From positions 1 through 64,000 of the forward strand of contig QXCR01000094.1 in the NCBI GenBank assembly GCA_004380135.1: a DNA stretch of 64,000 nt, in the 5' to 3' direction. Below are positions 23,280-35,979 of this stretch, one piece after another. A program made the position numbers and the translations under genes. The stretch's first letter is position 1. Each line of letters begins with the position of its first letter. The notes beneath the pieces were generated by a model. It saw only the letters and a program-made list of their open reading frames with translations. It was not told where the DNA came from and searched no databases. Source of the stretch: Stemphylium vesicarium. Taxonomy: Eukaryota > Ascomycota > Dothideomycetes > Pleosporales > Pleosporaceae.

Positions 23280-25073
23280 AGTGGGCGAGTTTGATGGGTT
23301 ACCAGCGGCGCAAGAGTTGAGTCGAAGGGCCTGTAGTATTCTTTTCTTTGCCAAGTAGTTGAAGAGGTGTATAGTCGTAAGCGGAAGGTATTGAAGAGTG
23401 GCGTGAGACAGTGGCAGAGCAAGTGAGACAATGGCTATTTATGTTTGCATCGAACAAACGGTAAAGAGAAGATTTATCTTCCTGGTATAAGTTCCTAGCA
23501 GCCTTTCTGATTACCCCACATTGATCCGGCCGTTGGCAAAAAGGGCGATGGCAGCCTAAGCTAAGAAGTGGCTGTGCGGCGTGCATGTAGTGTAGCCGAT
23601 CCAATGTCATCGTCTCATGCGGTGGCCTCACAGGCGGTCGTATGTAACGCTTACTGTTTTTTTGCAATCCATTCATTGCCCACATATTGGTCCTTTGAAG
23701 ATTTCTGGGCCAGCATCAAATGGAAGGTTCGGTCGCCTACTCATTTCTTGATCGGCGTGGAAGTGCAGGCGCATTCAAGAGCGACCACAGTAGCGGCGCC
23801 GCTGGTAGGGTGCAAGGGCGTCAACCACTAAAGCACTGACTTCATCATTTTGCTCCCCTCTTCAAGGGCGCATGGTGAAAGATTAGGGTATCTTGAACGC
23901 GTGAGTTTGAAACGGCGTCTGGCTGTCGTCTGTCGACTGCAGCTCACCGGTACACGACAGGAGCAGCTGCCACTAAGCGCGATCGGTGACTCCGTGATGA
24001 CTCCTCGAAAGAGCACTGAAGATCTGTGCAATTAGCTTTGAGGCTCGAATTAGTGGCTCAGCTGCAAAGAGGCGGCCTCGTAAGGCACACACCAGTCACA
24101 GGAGTTAGTGACGTAATCCAGGCTGCAGCTGTGGCGCAGTACTAGCAGCTCGGCTAGACAAGCGCATCCCTCTATCCTACTGCTTTGGATGTGCTTCAGA
24201 ATGCTCGCTTCAACATCATAGCCCCCGAGCGTTTAATATTGTGCTTAGAGTGCGAGTGCTGTGCGCAACTATTTTCAACGCGTTTGTTAGCGTTATGGAG
24301 GAGTTGGACATGAGAGTAGCTGCCACAACTTGAGGCGAAGATACAGGCTAACTACTCGGAAGCTTCCGCGCTGCGGAAAGAAGTCGTAACATCCCCACCT
24401 CATACAAATTTTGAGATCAGGTACTAGTAGCTTCCTAATCTTAACCTTGACGGTTGCGATTGCGTGGTGTTGTGGTCACGTGACAGTGTCGTAGTGACCT
24501 CGGGGTGCTCTGTTGTGACAAGTAGTCTCTTGGAAAGAGTAAGACGTGGGCAGTCTGAGATCTGGGAAATTTCCAGAGCTTCTGTCTGTGCACGTGGTGA
24601 GCAGGGGACCACCGGTAAAACAGGAGCGGCACAAACACAGTTGAAGCTAACGCAGACTAAAGCCTCTCCGTTATGAACAGACGAATGAGTATGCCACTGC
24701 ATGGACGTATACGTACGGAGGTAAAGGAAAAAAACGTATAATATTGCGGTATTACGCGGCTGGAAGCTCTTAAGACCGAAGACTAACTTGAGCAGTAGTA
24801 AGATGCAACCCGAGCATCTGGTATGATGCCTCACGTCCAGCCAATGTTAGGCTCGTTCACCAGACTAGCAGCCCAAGCAGCGACAGCGCCATGATCTTTG
24901 CCTAGGAATAGAGACATGCTCTAGTCTTGGCAAGAGTAGGTAGGTATATAAAGATCTATGTCTGCACCCCACTACGTTCAAAAACTTCATTCACGAGAGT
25001 GCGAGACTAGCTTTCACATACTTGCCCCCGAAATCTATCTAGCAATATCCTCTATACTTGACTCCCCATAACC
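23280..25073. other. 1.8-kb divergent intergenic region
   Basis: Lies between the starts of the Bcs1-like gene and the alpha/beta hydrolase gene. No coding region is supported; it is long enough to hold two separate promoters. A TATA-like site for the rightward gene is listed separately. Confidence 0.5.
24945..24953 (+). promoter_or_regulatory. TATA-like box upstream of the alpha/beta hydrolase
   Basis: TATATAAAG, about 120 bp before the start codon at 25074, followed by a C/T-rich leader. Position and sequence fit a TATA box. Confidence 0.5.
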
Positions 25074-25985
25074 ATGCCTCGTAAGGTCAATTTGCCAAGC
25101 CGTGGCATCAATATCGTCGGGGATCTGTATATGCCCTCACCAGGCGCACCGAACCGCCAAAACGCCGCCATCGTCGTTGGCCATCCCGGTACAGGCATTA
25201 AGGAACAAGCATCTGGGCTTTATGCCAGACAACTTGCCGAACATGGCTTCGTCACCCTCGCGCTCGACGCAGCATACCAAGGCGAGAGCGGCGGAGAGCC
25301 GCGCTACCTCGAAGATCCGTACCAGCGGATCGAAGACTACAAGAGCGCTGTAACCTTCCTCTCAACTCTCGACGGCGAGGTTGACCCCAAAAGGATTGGA
25401 GTCGTGGGAATTTGTTCTTCTGGCGGCTACGCAATCTTTGCAGCACAGACTGACGTACGTCTCAAGGCGGTAGCGACTGTATGCGGTGTCTGCCTGGGTG
25501 CGATGAATCGCAACAGCATGAGAGATAGCTCTGGCGCTATCGATCAAGACATTCTGTACCAGCGCTTCATGCACGCCGGAAATGAACGCATAGCAGAAGC
25601 AAAAGGAAAACAGCCTGCCACGTTCAGTATGGTGGATGTCTTTGATGAGGCCAAAGACTATTACCAAACTCCCCGCGGGCAGCATCCCAGATGTACCAAT
25701 GAGCAAATCGTGAGGTGTATTGAGATGCTGGCCACCTACGATTCCTTTGCCTTCATCGAGTGGATCTCCCCACGCCCGTTGTTGATGATTACGGGGACTG
25801 GGGCAGATAAGGGTAACGGGGATCCAGCGGATACAGCGCGTTACAGCAGGGAGGCTATTAGCCGCGCTAAGGAACCCAAGGAGCTTTTCATCATTGAAGG
25901 CCGAGGGCATATCGATCTGTATGATAAAACCGATGAGAGCATTCCCAAACTTGCCGAGTTCATGGCGAGGTCGTTAAGTGTCTAG
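25074..25985 (+). CDS. alpha/beta hydrolase, YcjY / polyketide-transferase-like
   Basis: Single exon, 303 residues. It has the alpha/beta hydrolase order: an early VVGHPGTG segment (oxyanion region), the nucleophile elbow GICSSGGY (112-119, with Cys114, Ser115 and Ser116 as candidate nucleophiles), an acid region near ITGTGADK and the late histidine in EGRGHIDLYD. It resembles the bacterial YcjY-type hydrolases and fungal enzymes found beside polyketide synthases as transferases or thiohydrolases. No polyketide synthase is present here, so the substrate is unknown. There is no signal peptide, so it is probably cytosolic. The lack of introns and the similarity to bacterial enzymes leave open an old transfer, which would need a tree. 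A TATA-like box lies ~120 bp upstream. Confidence 0.85.
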   Translation: MPRKVNLPSRGINIVGDLYMPSPGAPNRQNAAIVVGHPGTGIKEQASGLYARQLAEHGFVTLALDAAYQGESGGEPRYLEDPYQRIEDYKSAVTFLSTLDGEVDPKRIGVVGICSSGGYAIFAAQTDVRLKAVATVCGVCLGAMNRNSMRDSSGAIDQDILYQRFMHAGNERIAEAKGKQPATFSMVDVFDEAKDYYQTPRGQHPRCTNEQIVRCIEMLATYDSFAFIEWISPRPLLMITGTGADKGNGDPADTARYSREAISRAKEPKELFIIEGRGHIDLYDKTDESIPKLAEFMARSLSV

Positions 25986-26590
25986 GGGCTGTTTAGTGTA
26001 CGATGGGTACAAGCTTCGGCGAACCATCTTAATGCGATGACGATTATCTCTGTACTTGGTGCAAATTTTGATGAAGAGCGCAAATTAGAAAGACTTCGAT
26101 GGCAGTCTGTGATTACAGGCATTGGCAATCCGCTATTTAGTTTACGTAGGTTCAGTTGAAGGCATCACCCGTCCTTGCGCGGTCAAGTCGGGAACCGACG
26201 GGTCCGAGCAATACGTCCGAGCAACACGCGCGCCGCGGACGCCGTGATAGCTTTCTCCCAACATAATGGAATTGAAACTAGTTAGACACTGTAAGTTCAG
26301 GTTATAAGGTTATATGAAATGCAAGGAACAAGTCATGATGAACTATACTTCGGCGCATACCGATAGCCGAGTTGAGCGAGAACAGCTTCATCGCGAGACC
26401 GAATGCCGAAGTCGAAGCTTTGCGGCAGTATGTTTTGTCGAATTATATAGGAATGCATCTCCTCAGCTTGTTCTGTGTATAAGTCGTTACATCGTTTACC
26501 TCCAGAGTCATCCACCCTTCTTGTCGTAAACAGCCAGCTTCTTGCTACTTGCCATAGCTACACCTGAAGCTCAAACCAGGACACAACAAC
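25986..26590. other. intergenic, nothing recognised
   Basis: About 600 bases between two plus-strand genes. A short direct repeat of GTCCGAGCAA occurs twice near 26201-26230. No gene is seen. Confidence 0.5.
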
Positions 26591-27868
26591 ATGCCTACAA
26601 ACACAGCCGCCTGGATCGAATCCGCCGGAGCCCAAGCCTTCAAAGTTAAAGAAGCGGCTTTCCCAGTCGCAGGAAAAGGCGAAGTAGTAATAAAAAATGC
26701 CGCTGTTGCAATCGTGCGTCGACAACCTCACTTATGGTCTCCCCCTCTTCCAAGCACAGCAGCTAACACGCTCATCCTTCCCCACGTGCAGAACCCAGTC
26801 GACCACAAAATCCAGGACAACAGCCCAGGCGAAGGAAAAATGTTGCACACGTACCCCTTCATCCTCGGCGAAGACTGCAGCGGCACCATTGAACAAGTCG
26901 GAGACGGCATCACGTATTTGAAAAAAGGTGACATTGTAATCGCGTAAGACGGCCGTCTTTTTGTCTAGATGAACACCATTGCTAATTCACCCACTCACCT
27001 GTAGTCTAAGTCCTAACCTCGCAACGCAAGATGCGAAAAACTCTACGTTCCAGAAATATACGCTCATGCCGTTGGCTTATGTTATTCCTGTTCCGAAGAC
27101 CGTCGCGTTCAAGGATGCGACTGTGCTGCCCCTCGCACTTGCAACGGCGGCGGCAGCGCTCTTTCCAAACACGCACATGGGCCTGGCTTTGCCGCCCGTT
27201 AAAGCCCCGGCCATGGCGTCTCCCGGAGCTAAAAAGACAATCTTGATATGGGGCGGATCGTCGTCTGTTGGGCTCACTGCTACACAGCTTGCCGTTGCAT
27301 CAGGCGTCCGTGTCGTTACTACTGCTTCGCTTCAGAATCATAATCTGGTGCTGTCTGCGGGTGCAGCCGCGGTGTACGATCATCGCTTGCCCAGTGTGGT
27401 CCAGGATCTGGCTTCCGCTCTGGGCGATGGCGATGCAGGTGATTTTCTGGGTGTGTTCGACGCTATTAGCACCGAGGTGACTTTTGGTGCTGTGGAAAAG
27501 GTCCTGCAGACGATGGAAGTGAGGGGGGTGAGAATTGCTACAGTGCTGCCTCATGAGAAGGAGTCTGAGTTTATGGAACCTCGATTCGGTATGTGTATTC
27601 GTCTCTTTTAAATCCCCTGTTCTCTGTCACTTTGCTAGCTTCCCCGAGCTAACTGACTTTAGCAACTGCATATTCCATCTTTGCCCCGCCAAATAGGTAT
27701 ATCGCGGAGTATCTCTTCAAGCAATACGCGCCTCAGGCCTTAGTAGACGGTCGTTTGAAAACGCTACCCGAAGCGTTAGTGGTTGGAACAGGACTGGAAA
27801 GTGTGCAAAAGGGAGTCGATTTGTTGAGGGAAGGGGTTAGTGGTAGAAAGGTTGTTGTGGAGCTGTGA
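26591..27868 (+). CDS. MDR-family oxidoreductase (trans-enoyl reductase-like)
   Basis: Four exons (26591-26713, 26792-26943, 27005-27588, 27663-27868) encode 354 residues. It is a medium-chain dehydrogenase/reductase of the fungal 'zinc-binding alcohol dehydrogenase-like' group, which includes the trans-acting enoyl reductases such as LovC. The N-terminal GroES-like domain has NPVDHKIQD and LGEDCSGTIEQVG. The Rossmann domain has the NADPH-binding IWGGSSSVGLTATQLA. The zinc-ligand cysteines of true alcohol dehydrogenases are missing, so it is probably a zinc-independent reductase of C=C or quinone bonds. Introns have GTGCGT, GTAAGA and GTATGT donors; the first and last have GCTAAC branch sites. 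No polyketide synthase is nearby, so the substrate cannot be guessed. Confidence 0.85.
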
Positions 27869-28013
27869 ACGCCTCAGCCGGTGTGGAAGATGTGCATATG
27901 CGGAAAGTGGTGACGTAGAATGAATTGATGGATATATGCCCCGTTGGAATTTAAAACGCCCAGACGCCCTCTCTTTTGCCGTAGAATCATACAAAGTCCA
28001 ATATCCTCCTCCT

Positions 28014-29203
<1,190 letters not shown>

Positions 29204-31144
29204 GATGGTGGTGGAAAAAGGATACGTCGATAATTGCTACAAGGAGAAAGGGTCTGAAGCCAGCGTTCGTGCCGAGGGGGTAGAGGGCCGCTGACGTTGT
29301 AGTTAGGGCGATCTTCAAAGGTGGCGGTCGTGGTAAATGCGGACAACCGAGGCCGATGCGTCAAACTTTGACTATCCTAAAGATGGTGGGCACGCGAATG
29401 ATTGGAAAGACAGATCTGTCGCAACAGAGCAGTATTTAAAGGGAAATCTCGGAGTGAAACAGAAGAGAAAGATTCGGAGTAATCGGACGCAATCTACAGA
29501 ATACTATATGCATACAGATCCTACAGCTGCAAATCGCCGCCGAGCCACCCCGGTGACGAATGAGGGACGCGGGATTACTCGCGACCAAACGTGGTTAGCG
29601 CCGGAACTCGTTAGTCAGCTGCGGCAGTCTTGGAAGGCCGAGAAAACAGAGCGCTTAGCCCCGTCACCTTCTCACCACAACGGCGAAGCAGGGTCCGTCC
29701 GATCCATTACAAGCCTGGCTCAATCTTCTATCTGCCGCGATCGTGTAGCCCATCTTTGTTACGCTCACATGTCGCTTTTGACGTTTCAAACGAGACCTTA
29801 CAGACTCACCGCAGCCATCTCTTCTCAAGGTTGCCACATCTCCATGCTGTGACGTCGCCACTCCATCCCTCAGCTTGGTCCTGCTCCATCGGCAGGACCT
29901 CGGAGGGAAGTTGTGGTTTTTCTACCTATGCTTCACTGTTGGTGTAAGACTGACGAACTCTGTGCTTTATTTAGTTGATCTGCCAAGTCACAGACATCTA
30001 GGATCTGGTTGACAGCGACGATCGCACTGCAGGTACAGAATGCCTCGCGAATGATCCGTCGAGCCATCTCTGGATACACTTGGTCCTGGTCTCAAAGACA
30101 TCTAGGGCCAACTTCTGTTAATCATCTTGGCAGTTATACTCAATTACCCAACAGTGACACCCTCAACAATGCCGCTGATGGGTAATCTCCCCTTTTGTCC
30201 CACAGACTTGGTTTGGCAACGGTTCCTTTCTGTGACGGAACTATTTTTCCCGCTCCGCCGTCGGAGGCGATACTCCATCCTTGGGTGTTTTTGATGATGG
30301 CGCAGACATGCACATGGGTTTTGAAACAGGTCGAGGATCTGTCGAAAAAGCGTGCTGGACTCGAGTCAGGCACAGCGCAAGTGACGAGAGCGATCTCGCG
30401 GATAGCAGCAGCAATGTCGATGATATGTGCCGCCATGCAAAAAGGGGATTATCCCTTCGTATCGTAGAAAAACCAACTTGCGGTGCGGAGCAAGGAAAGA
30501 AGCAAAAAGCAAGTCGCAACCGGTCGAAGCTGACGTACGCGATGGAAGGGGTCCAGCGATGTCTTTCTCCCAACCTATCAGACGACTTTTCTCTTCTCAA
30601 TAATGTGGCTTCAGCGACTTGGAGTACGATTTCAGCTCGCCTAGTACAGCAACGCGCATCCAAGGATATCAGCCTTTTTGTTTTGATGTTTCATGCCCCG
30701 TAGAAGCTAGCGCGAACCCACTACCAAAAAGCAACACCGTTGAGCATGATCAGTACACCGGCTTCAGGGCGAAATCCTCGCTAATCGCTAGGGAGGCGTA
30801 TGACAGCCCCCCGACGTACACCATCTAGAACGCTGCTTTTCGTCGCTTCGGGGCAAATGCCACCACATCGTCCGCGCCACCCTCGATTCCGCGAAAGTTC
30901 GTTGACAATGCTCACTGCTAGTGGCCGCAAAGGGTCTGATGCCGAGCAATATCTTACAGCGGCGTTGACGCGAGGAAAGTATGCTCCTATCCGCAGCCCG
31001 TGTCTTAGCACGTCTTGCTTGGAAAGGGCCAATTCAAAAAATATGATGTGCAAGATCCACAGAACACATATAAACACGACCCGACGCGCTGGTTGATGTG
31101 ATTCATGGTCATTGAACTCTCGAAACTTCACTACATCGCTAGCC
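29204..31144. other. 1.9-kb gap without a supportable gene
   Basis: Open frames at 30195-30703 (plus) and 30241-30663 (minus) overlap and have no start or splice support. One plus-strand frame has a run of helical-looking residues but no recognisable family, so it could be a decayed gene fragment. The ends hold the HEM2 promoter and the membrane-protein promoter. Confidence 0.4.
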
Positions 31145-32356
31145 ATGTCTGAAGACTTGCGACCTGCCATCATTGGCGTGAATGTGACATTGATCTTGCT
31201 CACTCTCGTAGCTATCGGTTGTCGTATTGGGAGGAAGATTACAATACTGAGCAGCTTTGGCTGGCATGATGGTATGTCGATGCCGACATCAATTCCATCA
31301 CTAGTTATCCTTGCTGACATGGACAAGCTCTCGCTACGTTTGGAGCCATCTCCGCCATCATCTTCTCGTTACTGCAGATAAGTGGTACACGACTTGGCGG
31401 CGGTCTACCAATGTCCCTCCTTCCACCTGAGAACAAGACTCCATTTCTCAAGGTACATCTACCCAGTCTCTTGACCTCCAATACACAACGTCTGACATGA
31501 TATGTAACAGGTGGCTATGGGATCAATGGTCTTTTACTTCATCTGCAACTGGGCCGTCAAGCACTCGCTGTTATTCTTCTACGCAGAACTCACGTTTGAG
31601 CGCTGGCACCGTCGATTCATATACATTATGCATCTCTTCGCCTTCTCTTTTGGCTTCGCCTGCGTCACCATCGTCATCTTCCAATGTCTGCCCGTCAAGA
31701 AGATGTGGAACGGCGCGGTAGAAGGCCGCTGCATCGACATCGACGCATTCAGCTACTTCAACGCTATATTCATGCTGGTCAACGACCTCGTCCTCTACAT
31801 CATGCCCGTAATCTTCACCTGGCACCTTTGCCTCCGCCGCCCGCATCGTATCGCTGTAAACTGCCTCTTCGCTCTCGGCGGTCTCGTCATAGCCGCCAGC
31901 TCCGCCCGCGTCTATTTCGTCTACGAACAAGCCACCAAGCCCGATTTCCCCTACCGCTTCGCCTCGATGATGATCTGCGCCGTCATCGAAAACCACCTCG
32001 CCGTCATCGTCGCGTGCGCGCCTAGCATCAAGGCGGTACTCCTCAAGGTCTACCCCGATCTACAAAGTAAGTTCGAGAAGATACTCAGTGATGAGAACAG
32101 TCATCGGAATCGGTATAGAGCTGGATACCGTACCAATGACTCGGCTACGCTGGATGTAGAGGCTGGTGGTATCGTTGAGATGAAGGATGTTGAAGTTACG
32201 GTTGAGAGGCCGCGTCTGCCGGCTCAGCCTTCGTCGGGAACTGATAGCACGAAGAGTAGTAGTAGTCGACGGGATCGGTGGTGGCGCGCGCCGAACGATT
32301 GGGCTGTTGCTTCGACGACTACGACTGTGACTTCGAATTCTGAGGCGAGGGCTTGA
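31145..32356 (+). CDS. PTH11/rhodopsin-like integral membrane protein
   Basis: Three exons (31145-31271, 31328-31452, 31511-32356) encode 365 residues. It belongs to the large fungal seven-helix family (rhodopsin-domain/DUF3112-like, PTH11 group). Hydrophobic helices are seen from the first exon (VNVTLILLTLVAIGCRIG) through exon 2 (ATFGAISAIIFSLLQISG) and five more in exon 3. Family landmarks are FGWHD at the end of helix 1 and its loop, CLPVKKMWNG near helix 4 and ENHLAVIVACAPSIKAVL in the last helix. The ~90-residue C-tail is polar and Ser-rich. The best known member, PTH11 of Magnaporthe, senses surface cues, but the CFEM domain is absent here, so ligand and role are unknown. The gene is in an accessory neighbourhood next to a pectinesterase. 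Confidence 0.85.
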
Positions 32357-33961
32357 GTTGTCTGTTGTTTCTTGGCTTTGTTTTGATACCTGGAATCGCG
32401 ATAGTCTTGGGAGCCACTTCTCTTCTCTTTCCTCATGTCGCTTTCTTCTAGTCCAGGGAAATACCAAGTTATACCCTCTCTCCAGTCCATTTTCTTACTC
32501 CATGTCCTCCCATTCACTCTCGCTCTCGCTCTCCCGTACCTCATTCAAACCCCGCATCGCTCCGCCCACCCCAATCGGCTTTCCTGTACCAACATGTCTG
32601 AGCCCCATTGGCTCACCAATAACAAACCCCCTCCCCGCCCCATCCTCGTCCACCGTGTTTCCCCTTCCCCTCCCCCTCCCACAACAAACCCACACCCTCA
32701 CAGCCATGAAGATCCTCTTCCACACCGGATCCCTGGCCGCAGTATCGCCAATGTTGATAGTAGGCGGCTGCGGCAACGCAGTAATGGTAGTATCCTGCGC
32801 ATCTTTCAGGTTCACCAGCGTGGCGTTAGGCGGGTATCCAGGCACAGACGCGTGCGTTTTGTGCGCGTTTTTGGTGGTGTTGCTGCTGGAGAAGAGGATG
32901 GAGTTCATAGGGAGGAGGTGGTGGGATGCGTTGGATGGCATTGCGATATTCTCGGCACGGGAATTGCTTGGGAGAGAGGTGTTGGATGGGCTGTTTGGAT
33001 GTTCGTTAGTGGGGGTGGTACTTTTGGAGGTGTTTGCTTTCAGGCGATGGAGAGGGTGCGGCGTGCGGTGTGAGAGATGCGATGTGCGTGTGCGGAAGTA
33101 TCAGGATGGCTGACTTATAGTGGAGTGTTAGAGGCATGGTTTGGGTGTGCGCTGGAGCGCCAGGGCTTTGTGCTGTGCAAACGATGGTGAACGGGGAAGT
33201 GAAGGTGGCGATGTTTGGACGCATTTCGTTTTATGCATGATGTCTGGACGGCTATGGAGACTACAGATTCTCGTACCGTAGTTCTAACGATAAATTAGGC
33301 GATTGATATGTAGATTCTTGGAATCCTGTGTGTTTTCCACGTCACTTTTGCTATGGTAAGGGGCGACTACTGCGATACATGATGGTGAGAGTGATGCTTC
33401 AGTTTTCTGTGTTGCCTGGACAGCGATTTTGTGAGAGCCAGTAGCGTCATTTTCATTGTCAAATACTGGAATGGCGATTTGAAGATGGCCATGGTGCGTT
33501 CTTTGGGGTTGCGATGAAAAGCTATGCAGTACTAGTTGTGATGACGTTGTCAGCACGCCCCGCCTGCACTACAACACCGATCGCTACCGGCAACCGCAAC
33601 CCACACCCTCTACATCTCCAAGATATCCGCTCGTCCATCCCCAAGACACCTAAATAGGCATCGATATAGTGTGGTTCCCCAGACTTGCCGTAGTCCGGGG
33701 TAAAACGCCAGTGACGGAATCTCTTTGTGCCACCAATCATGAGTCGCACTACCCACACTTGCCCACCATCGCGTTTCCCCGCAAAGTCACGATGCATTGG
33801 GGAACAAAGAGTCTATTCGGTAAACGGCTTCCAAGTGTAGCCACGACGGAAAAATTGTAGGTGTGAGGATGAGTACATTTCCAGCATTTCTAGTATAAGT
33901 AGCTACCGGTCCCGAGTACCAGGTAGAAACCGCACAAGCTAAACATCACCTTTCTAGCATC
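32357..33961. other. 1.6-kb gap, pyrimidine-rich then mixed
   Basis: Two overlapping plus-strand frames at 32358-33113 are driven by C/T-rich and then G/T-rich low-complexity DNA and do not resemble protein families. A TATA-like TATAAG at 33894-33899 lies ~65 bp before the pectinesterase start. Nothing else is recognised. Confidence 0.45.
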
Positions 33962-34960
33962 ATGTTCTTCCAATTGCAGCATTTCATTTTTTTCGCGTGC
34001 ATATCTTGTCTCGTTCTCGCCGACAAGAATGTGCGAGTAAAGCCCGACCGCGGCGCTCTAGTCGTCGACGCTTCCGGCTCGTACCCCTCCAGCTACCTCA
34101 ACATCAGCGCCGCAGTCGCCAGTCTCCACAACAAAACCGACGCCCAAAAGATCTTCATCTTCCCAGGTACCTATGTCGAGCAAGTCTATATTCCCCGTCT
34201 CGCCGGACCCCTCGCCATCCAAGGCTTCACGAACAACGCCCGTGACTACAAGAACAACGAGGTCACACTGACGTACAACCTCTCCCGCCTTGACGGGCTC
34301 GGCAACAACGACTTAACATCTACGCTTCGTCTCTGGACGACAAATGTCAGAGTGTACAATCTCGACATCGCCAATACATTTGGCGAGGGCGCACAAGCAC
34401 TTGCGCTCAGTGCGCAGAATACGAACCAAGGCTTCTATGGATGCAAGTTCACCGGCTACCAAGACACCATCTATGCCAACGAAGGCCGCCAGATCTACGC
34501 AAAGTCTTACGTCAATGGAGCTGTGGATTTCATCTTTGGTATCCGAGCGCTCGCATGGTTCCACCAGCTCGACATAGTCACCATTGGCAATGGCTACGTT
34601 ACGGCGAACGGCCGCGACTCCGAAGAGAACAAGAGCATCTACGTGTTCAACGAGGTCAATGTCTCTGGTACCAGCGGAGCCAACTCGACCGTTCTGGGCC
34701 GGCCATGGAGACCGTACAGCAGAGTCATTTTCCAGAAGAGCTACCTGGGTGATGTTGTGAAGCCGGCTGGTTGGTCGAGGTGGGATAATGTGCAGAGTGT
34801 TGATGATGTAGTCTACCAGGAGTATGAAAACTACGGACCTGGTGCAAATCCAGAAGAGAGGGTAGAGTGGAGTTCGCAGCTAGATGCGCCCATCACGGCG
34901 ACGGATTTGTTTGGAAGAAAGTTTGATAAGGAGAATTGGGTTGATGCGGACTACTTATAG
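33962..34960 (+). CDS. secreted pectin methylesterase (CE8)
   Basis: Single exon, 332 residues. A hydrophobic signal peptide covers residues 1-20 (cleavage likely after VLA). The right-handed beta-helix of carbohydrate esterase family 8 follows. The catalytic set is intact: GYQDTIYA (165-172), the nucleophile aspartate in GAVDFIFG (D189) and the arginine/tryptophan of GRPWRPYS (246-253). It removes methyl esters from homogalacturonan and so opens plant pectin to lyases and polygalacturonases, a role expected of a plant-associated or litter-degrading fungus. Several NxS/T sites could be glycosylated. The stop is followed by an unrelated broken 2EXR gene. Confidence 0.95.
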   Translation: MFFQLQHFIFFACISCLVLADKNVRVKPDRGALVVDASGSYPSSYLNISAAVASLHNKTDAQKIFIFPGTYVEQVYIPRLAGPLAIQGFTNNARDYKNNEVTLTYNLSRLDGLGNNDLTSTLRLWTTNVRVYNLDIANTFGEGAQALALSAQNTNQGFYGCKFTGYQDTIYANEGRQIYAKSYVNGAVDFIFGIRALAWFHQLDIVTIGNGYVTANGRDSEENKSIYVFNEVNVSGTSGANSTVLGRPWRPYSRVIFQKSYLGDVVKPAGWSRWDNVQSVDDVVYQEYENYGPGANPEERVEWSSQLDAPITATDLFGRKFDKENWVDADYL

Positions 34961-35201
34961 CGGTGTGATAGACTATGAAGTACATGTCTTAGTGTAGAGA
35001 ATAATAGACGTACCCAAGAAGCCATGCTGGTGGTTTATGCTGATCTATCCGAACCATGACGAGCCACCTACACCGAACATGTGCATCATATACCGCATTT
35101 GATAGCTATTCTGGGTCACTGCTCATCGGCTGCGACCAGTGCAGATCCAACTCAAACTCTACTCACCCTATATTATACCCGGCGAATCATACACATCCTT
35201 A

Positions 35202-35979
35202 TCAGACCTCACCGTCGGGTACTCCCTTCACGGCACATCCTCCGGCCAACTCGGCCATGGTGCTGAGGAGATGGTTTAGCTTGAATGTGGAATCCTGCAT
35301 GACCATGAAAGCCCAGTCGGAGAGGAGGAGGTCGAGTTGAACAACTGCCTTGCGTTTTAACCCGGCTTCCTTGAAGTGTGCGCAGTTTTGCTCCGACGCG
35401 GCCCGCCAGATGACCAGTGCCTGTCCCAAGACGCCGTAGAAATGGGCTGTGCGTAGGTCGAGATGAGGCTCCTCGTCCCACTCAGACTTGCCAACAAGCA
35501 AGGCGATCAATCCGGTCTAACCTAATGTGGTAATCGACTAACTCGCATAGGTTAAGGTGCTACTGAATGTAGTTAGATCGGCTTGATTGGCTTGCTTGTT
35601 GGCAAGTCCAGTCCCACTCATCATGACAAGGTTCGTGGTCGACGTGAAGATGCAGATGCGCATGCGTAAAGGATGTGAGACCGGCGAAGATGGTGCTTTG
35701 GGTCAGCGGTATTGACGCACTGCCTTTTTTGTTGATAGCTGATGCCAGTTCGCGAAAATCCATGTAAGACATGATGGGGATGTGGGCTGTGGCGCGTGCT
35801 TCGAGCATTGAACGTGCTTCTATTGTGATCTGTTTGCACAAACGGAGCAAGCTCGTGCCCTTGGAGAGGAGATCTTGCCTGTCTTTTGGATTTGGAGTAT
35901 GTATGTTCGAGGCAGGTTTCGAGCCGATGCCTAGTGCCAGCCCATAGATTTGGTTACGAACTTCGGGTGGACAGCGCAA
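35202..35979 (-). pseudogene. 2EXR-domain gene split by a foldback insertion
   Basis: The upstream half (from 35979) begins LRCPPEVRNQIYGLAL, the opening motif of the fungal 2EXR (F-box-like) domain, and runs in frame to DEWDW before entering the insertion and a stop at 35560. The downstream half (to 35202) restarts right after the insertion as SEWDEEPHLDLRTAHFYG. Both copies of the 10-bp target duplication (35475-35484, 35611-35620) are read in the same codon phase (GAG TGG GAC), so one continuous frame existed before the 136-bp net gain, which also shifts the frame. I found no ATG or convincing 5' exon above 35979, so the 5' end may be damaged too or split off by an unseen intron. The function of 2EXR proteins is largely unknown; they are numerous in Pezizomycotina and may serve in ubiquitin ligases. 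Confidence 0.75.
35485..35610. mobile_element. MITE-like foldback element, 126 bp, with target duplication
   Basis: Two 37-nt arms, 35485-35521 and 35572-35608, are inverted copies with four mismatches; their outer 18 bases are identical. The loop is 50 nt. Direct repeats GTCCCACTCA lie at 35475-35484 and 35611-35620. If the element is taken to start two bases earlier the duplication is 8 bp (GTCCCACT), as for hAT elements; with 10 bp it would be closer to Mutator-like elements. It has no coding capacity, so it would be non-autonomous. It sits inside the 2EXR reading frame. I found no second copy elsewhere in the window. Confidence 0.8.

Noticed and set aside
30195..30703. Overlapping frames that look partly helical
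   Set aside because: No ATG-led or spliced model and no recognised family; kept only as a possible decayed fragment in the gap entry.
32358..33113. 251- and 212-codon frames after the membrane-protein gene
   Set aside because: Overlapping frames in C/T-rich then G/T-rich DNA; composition-driven.
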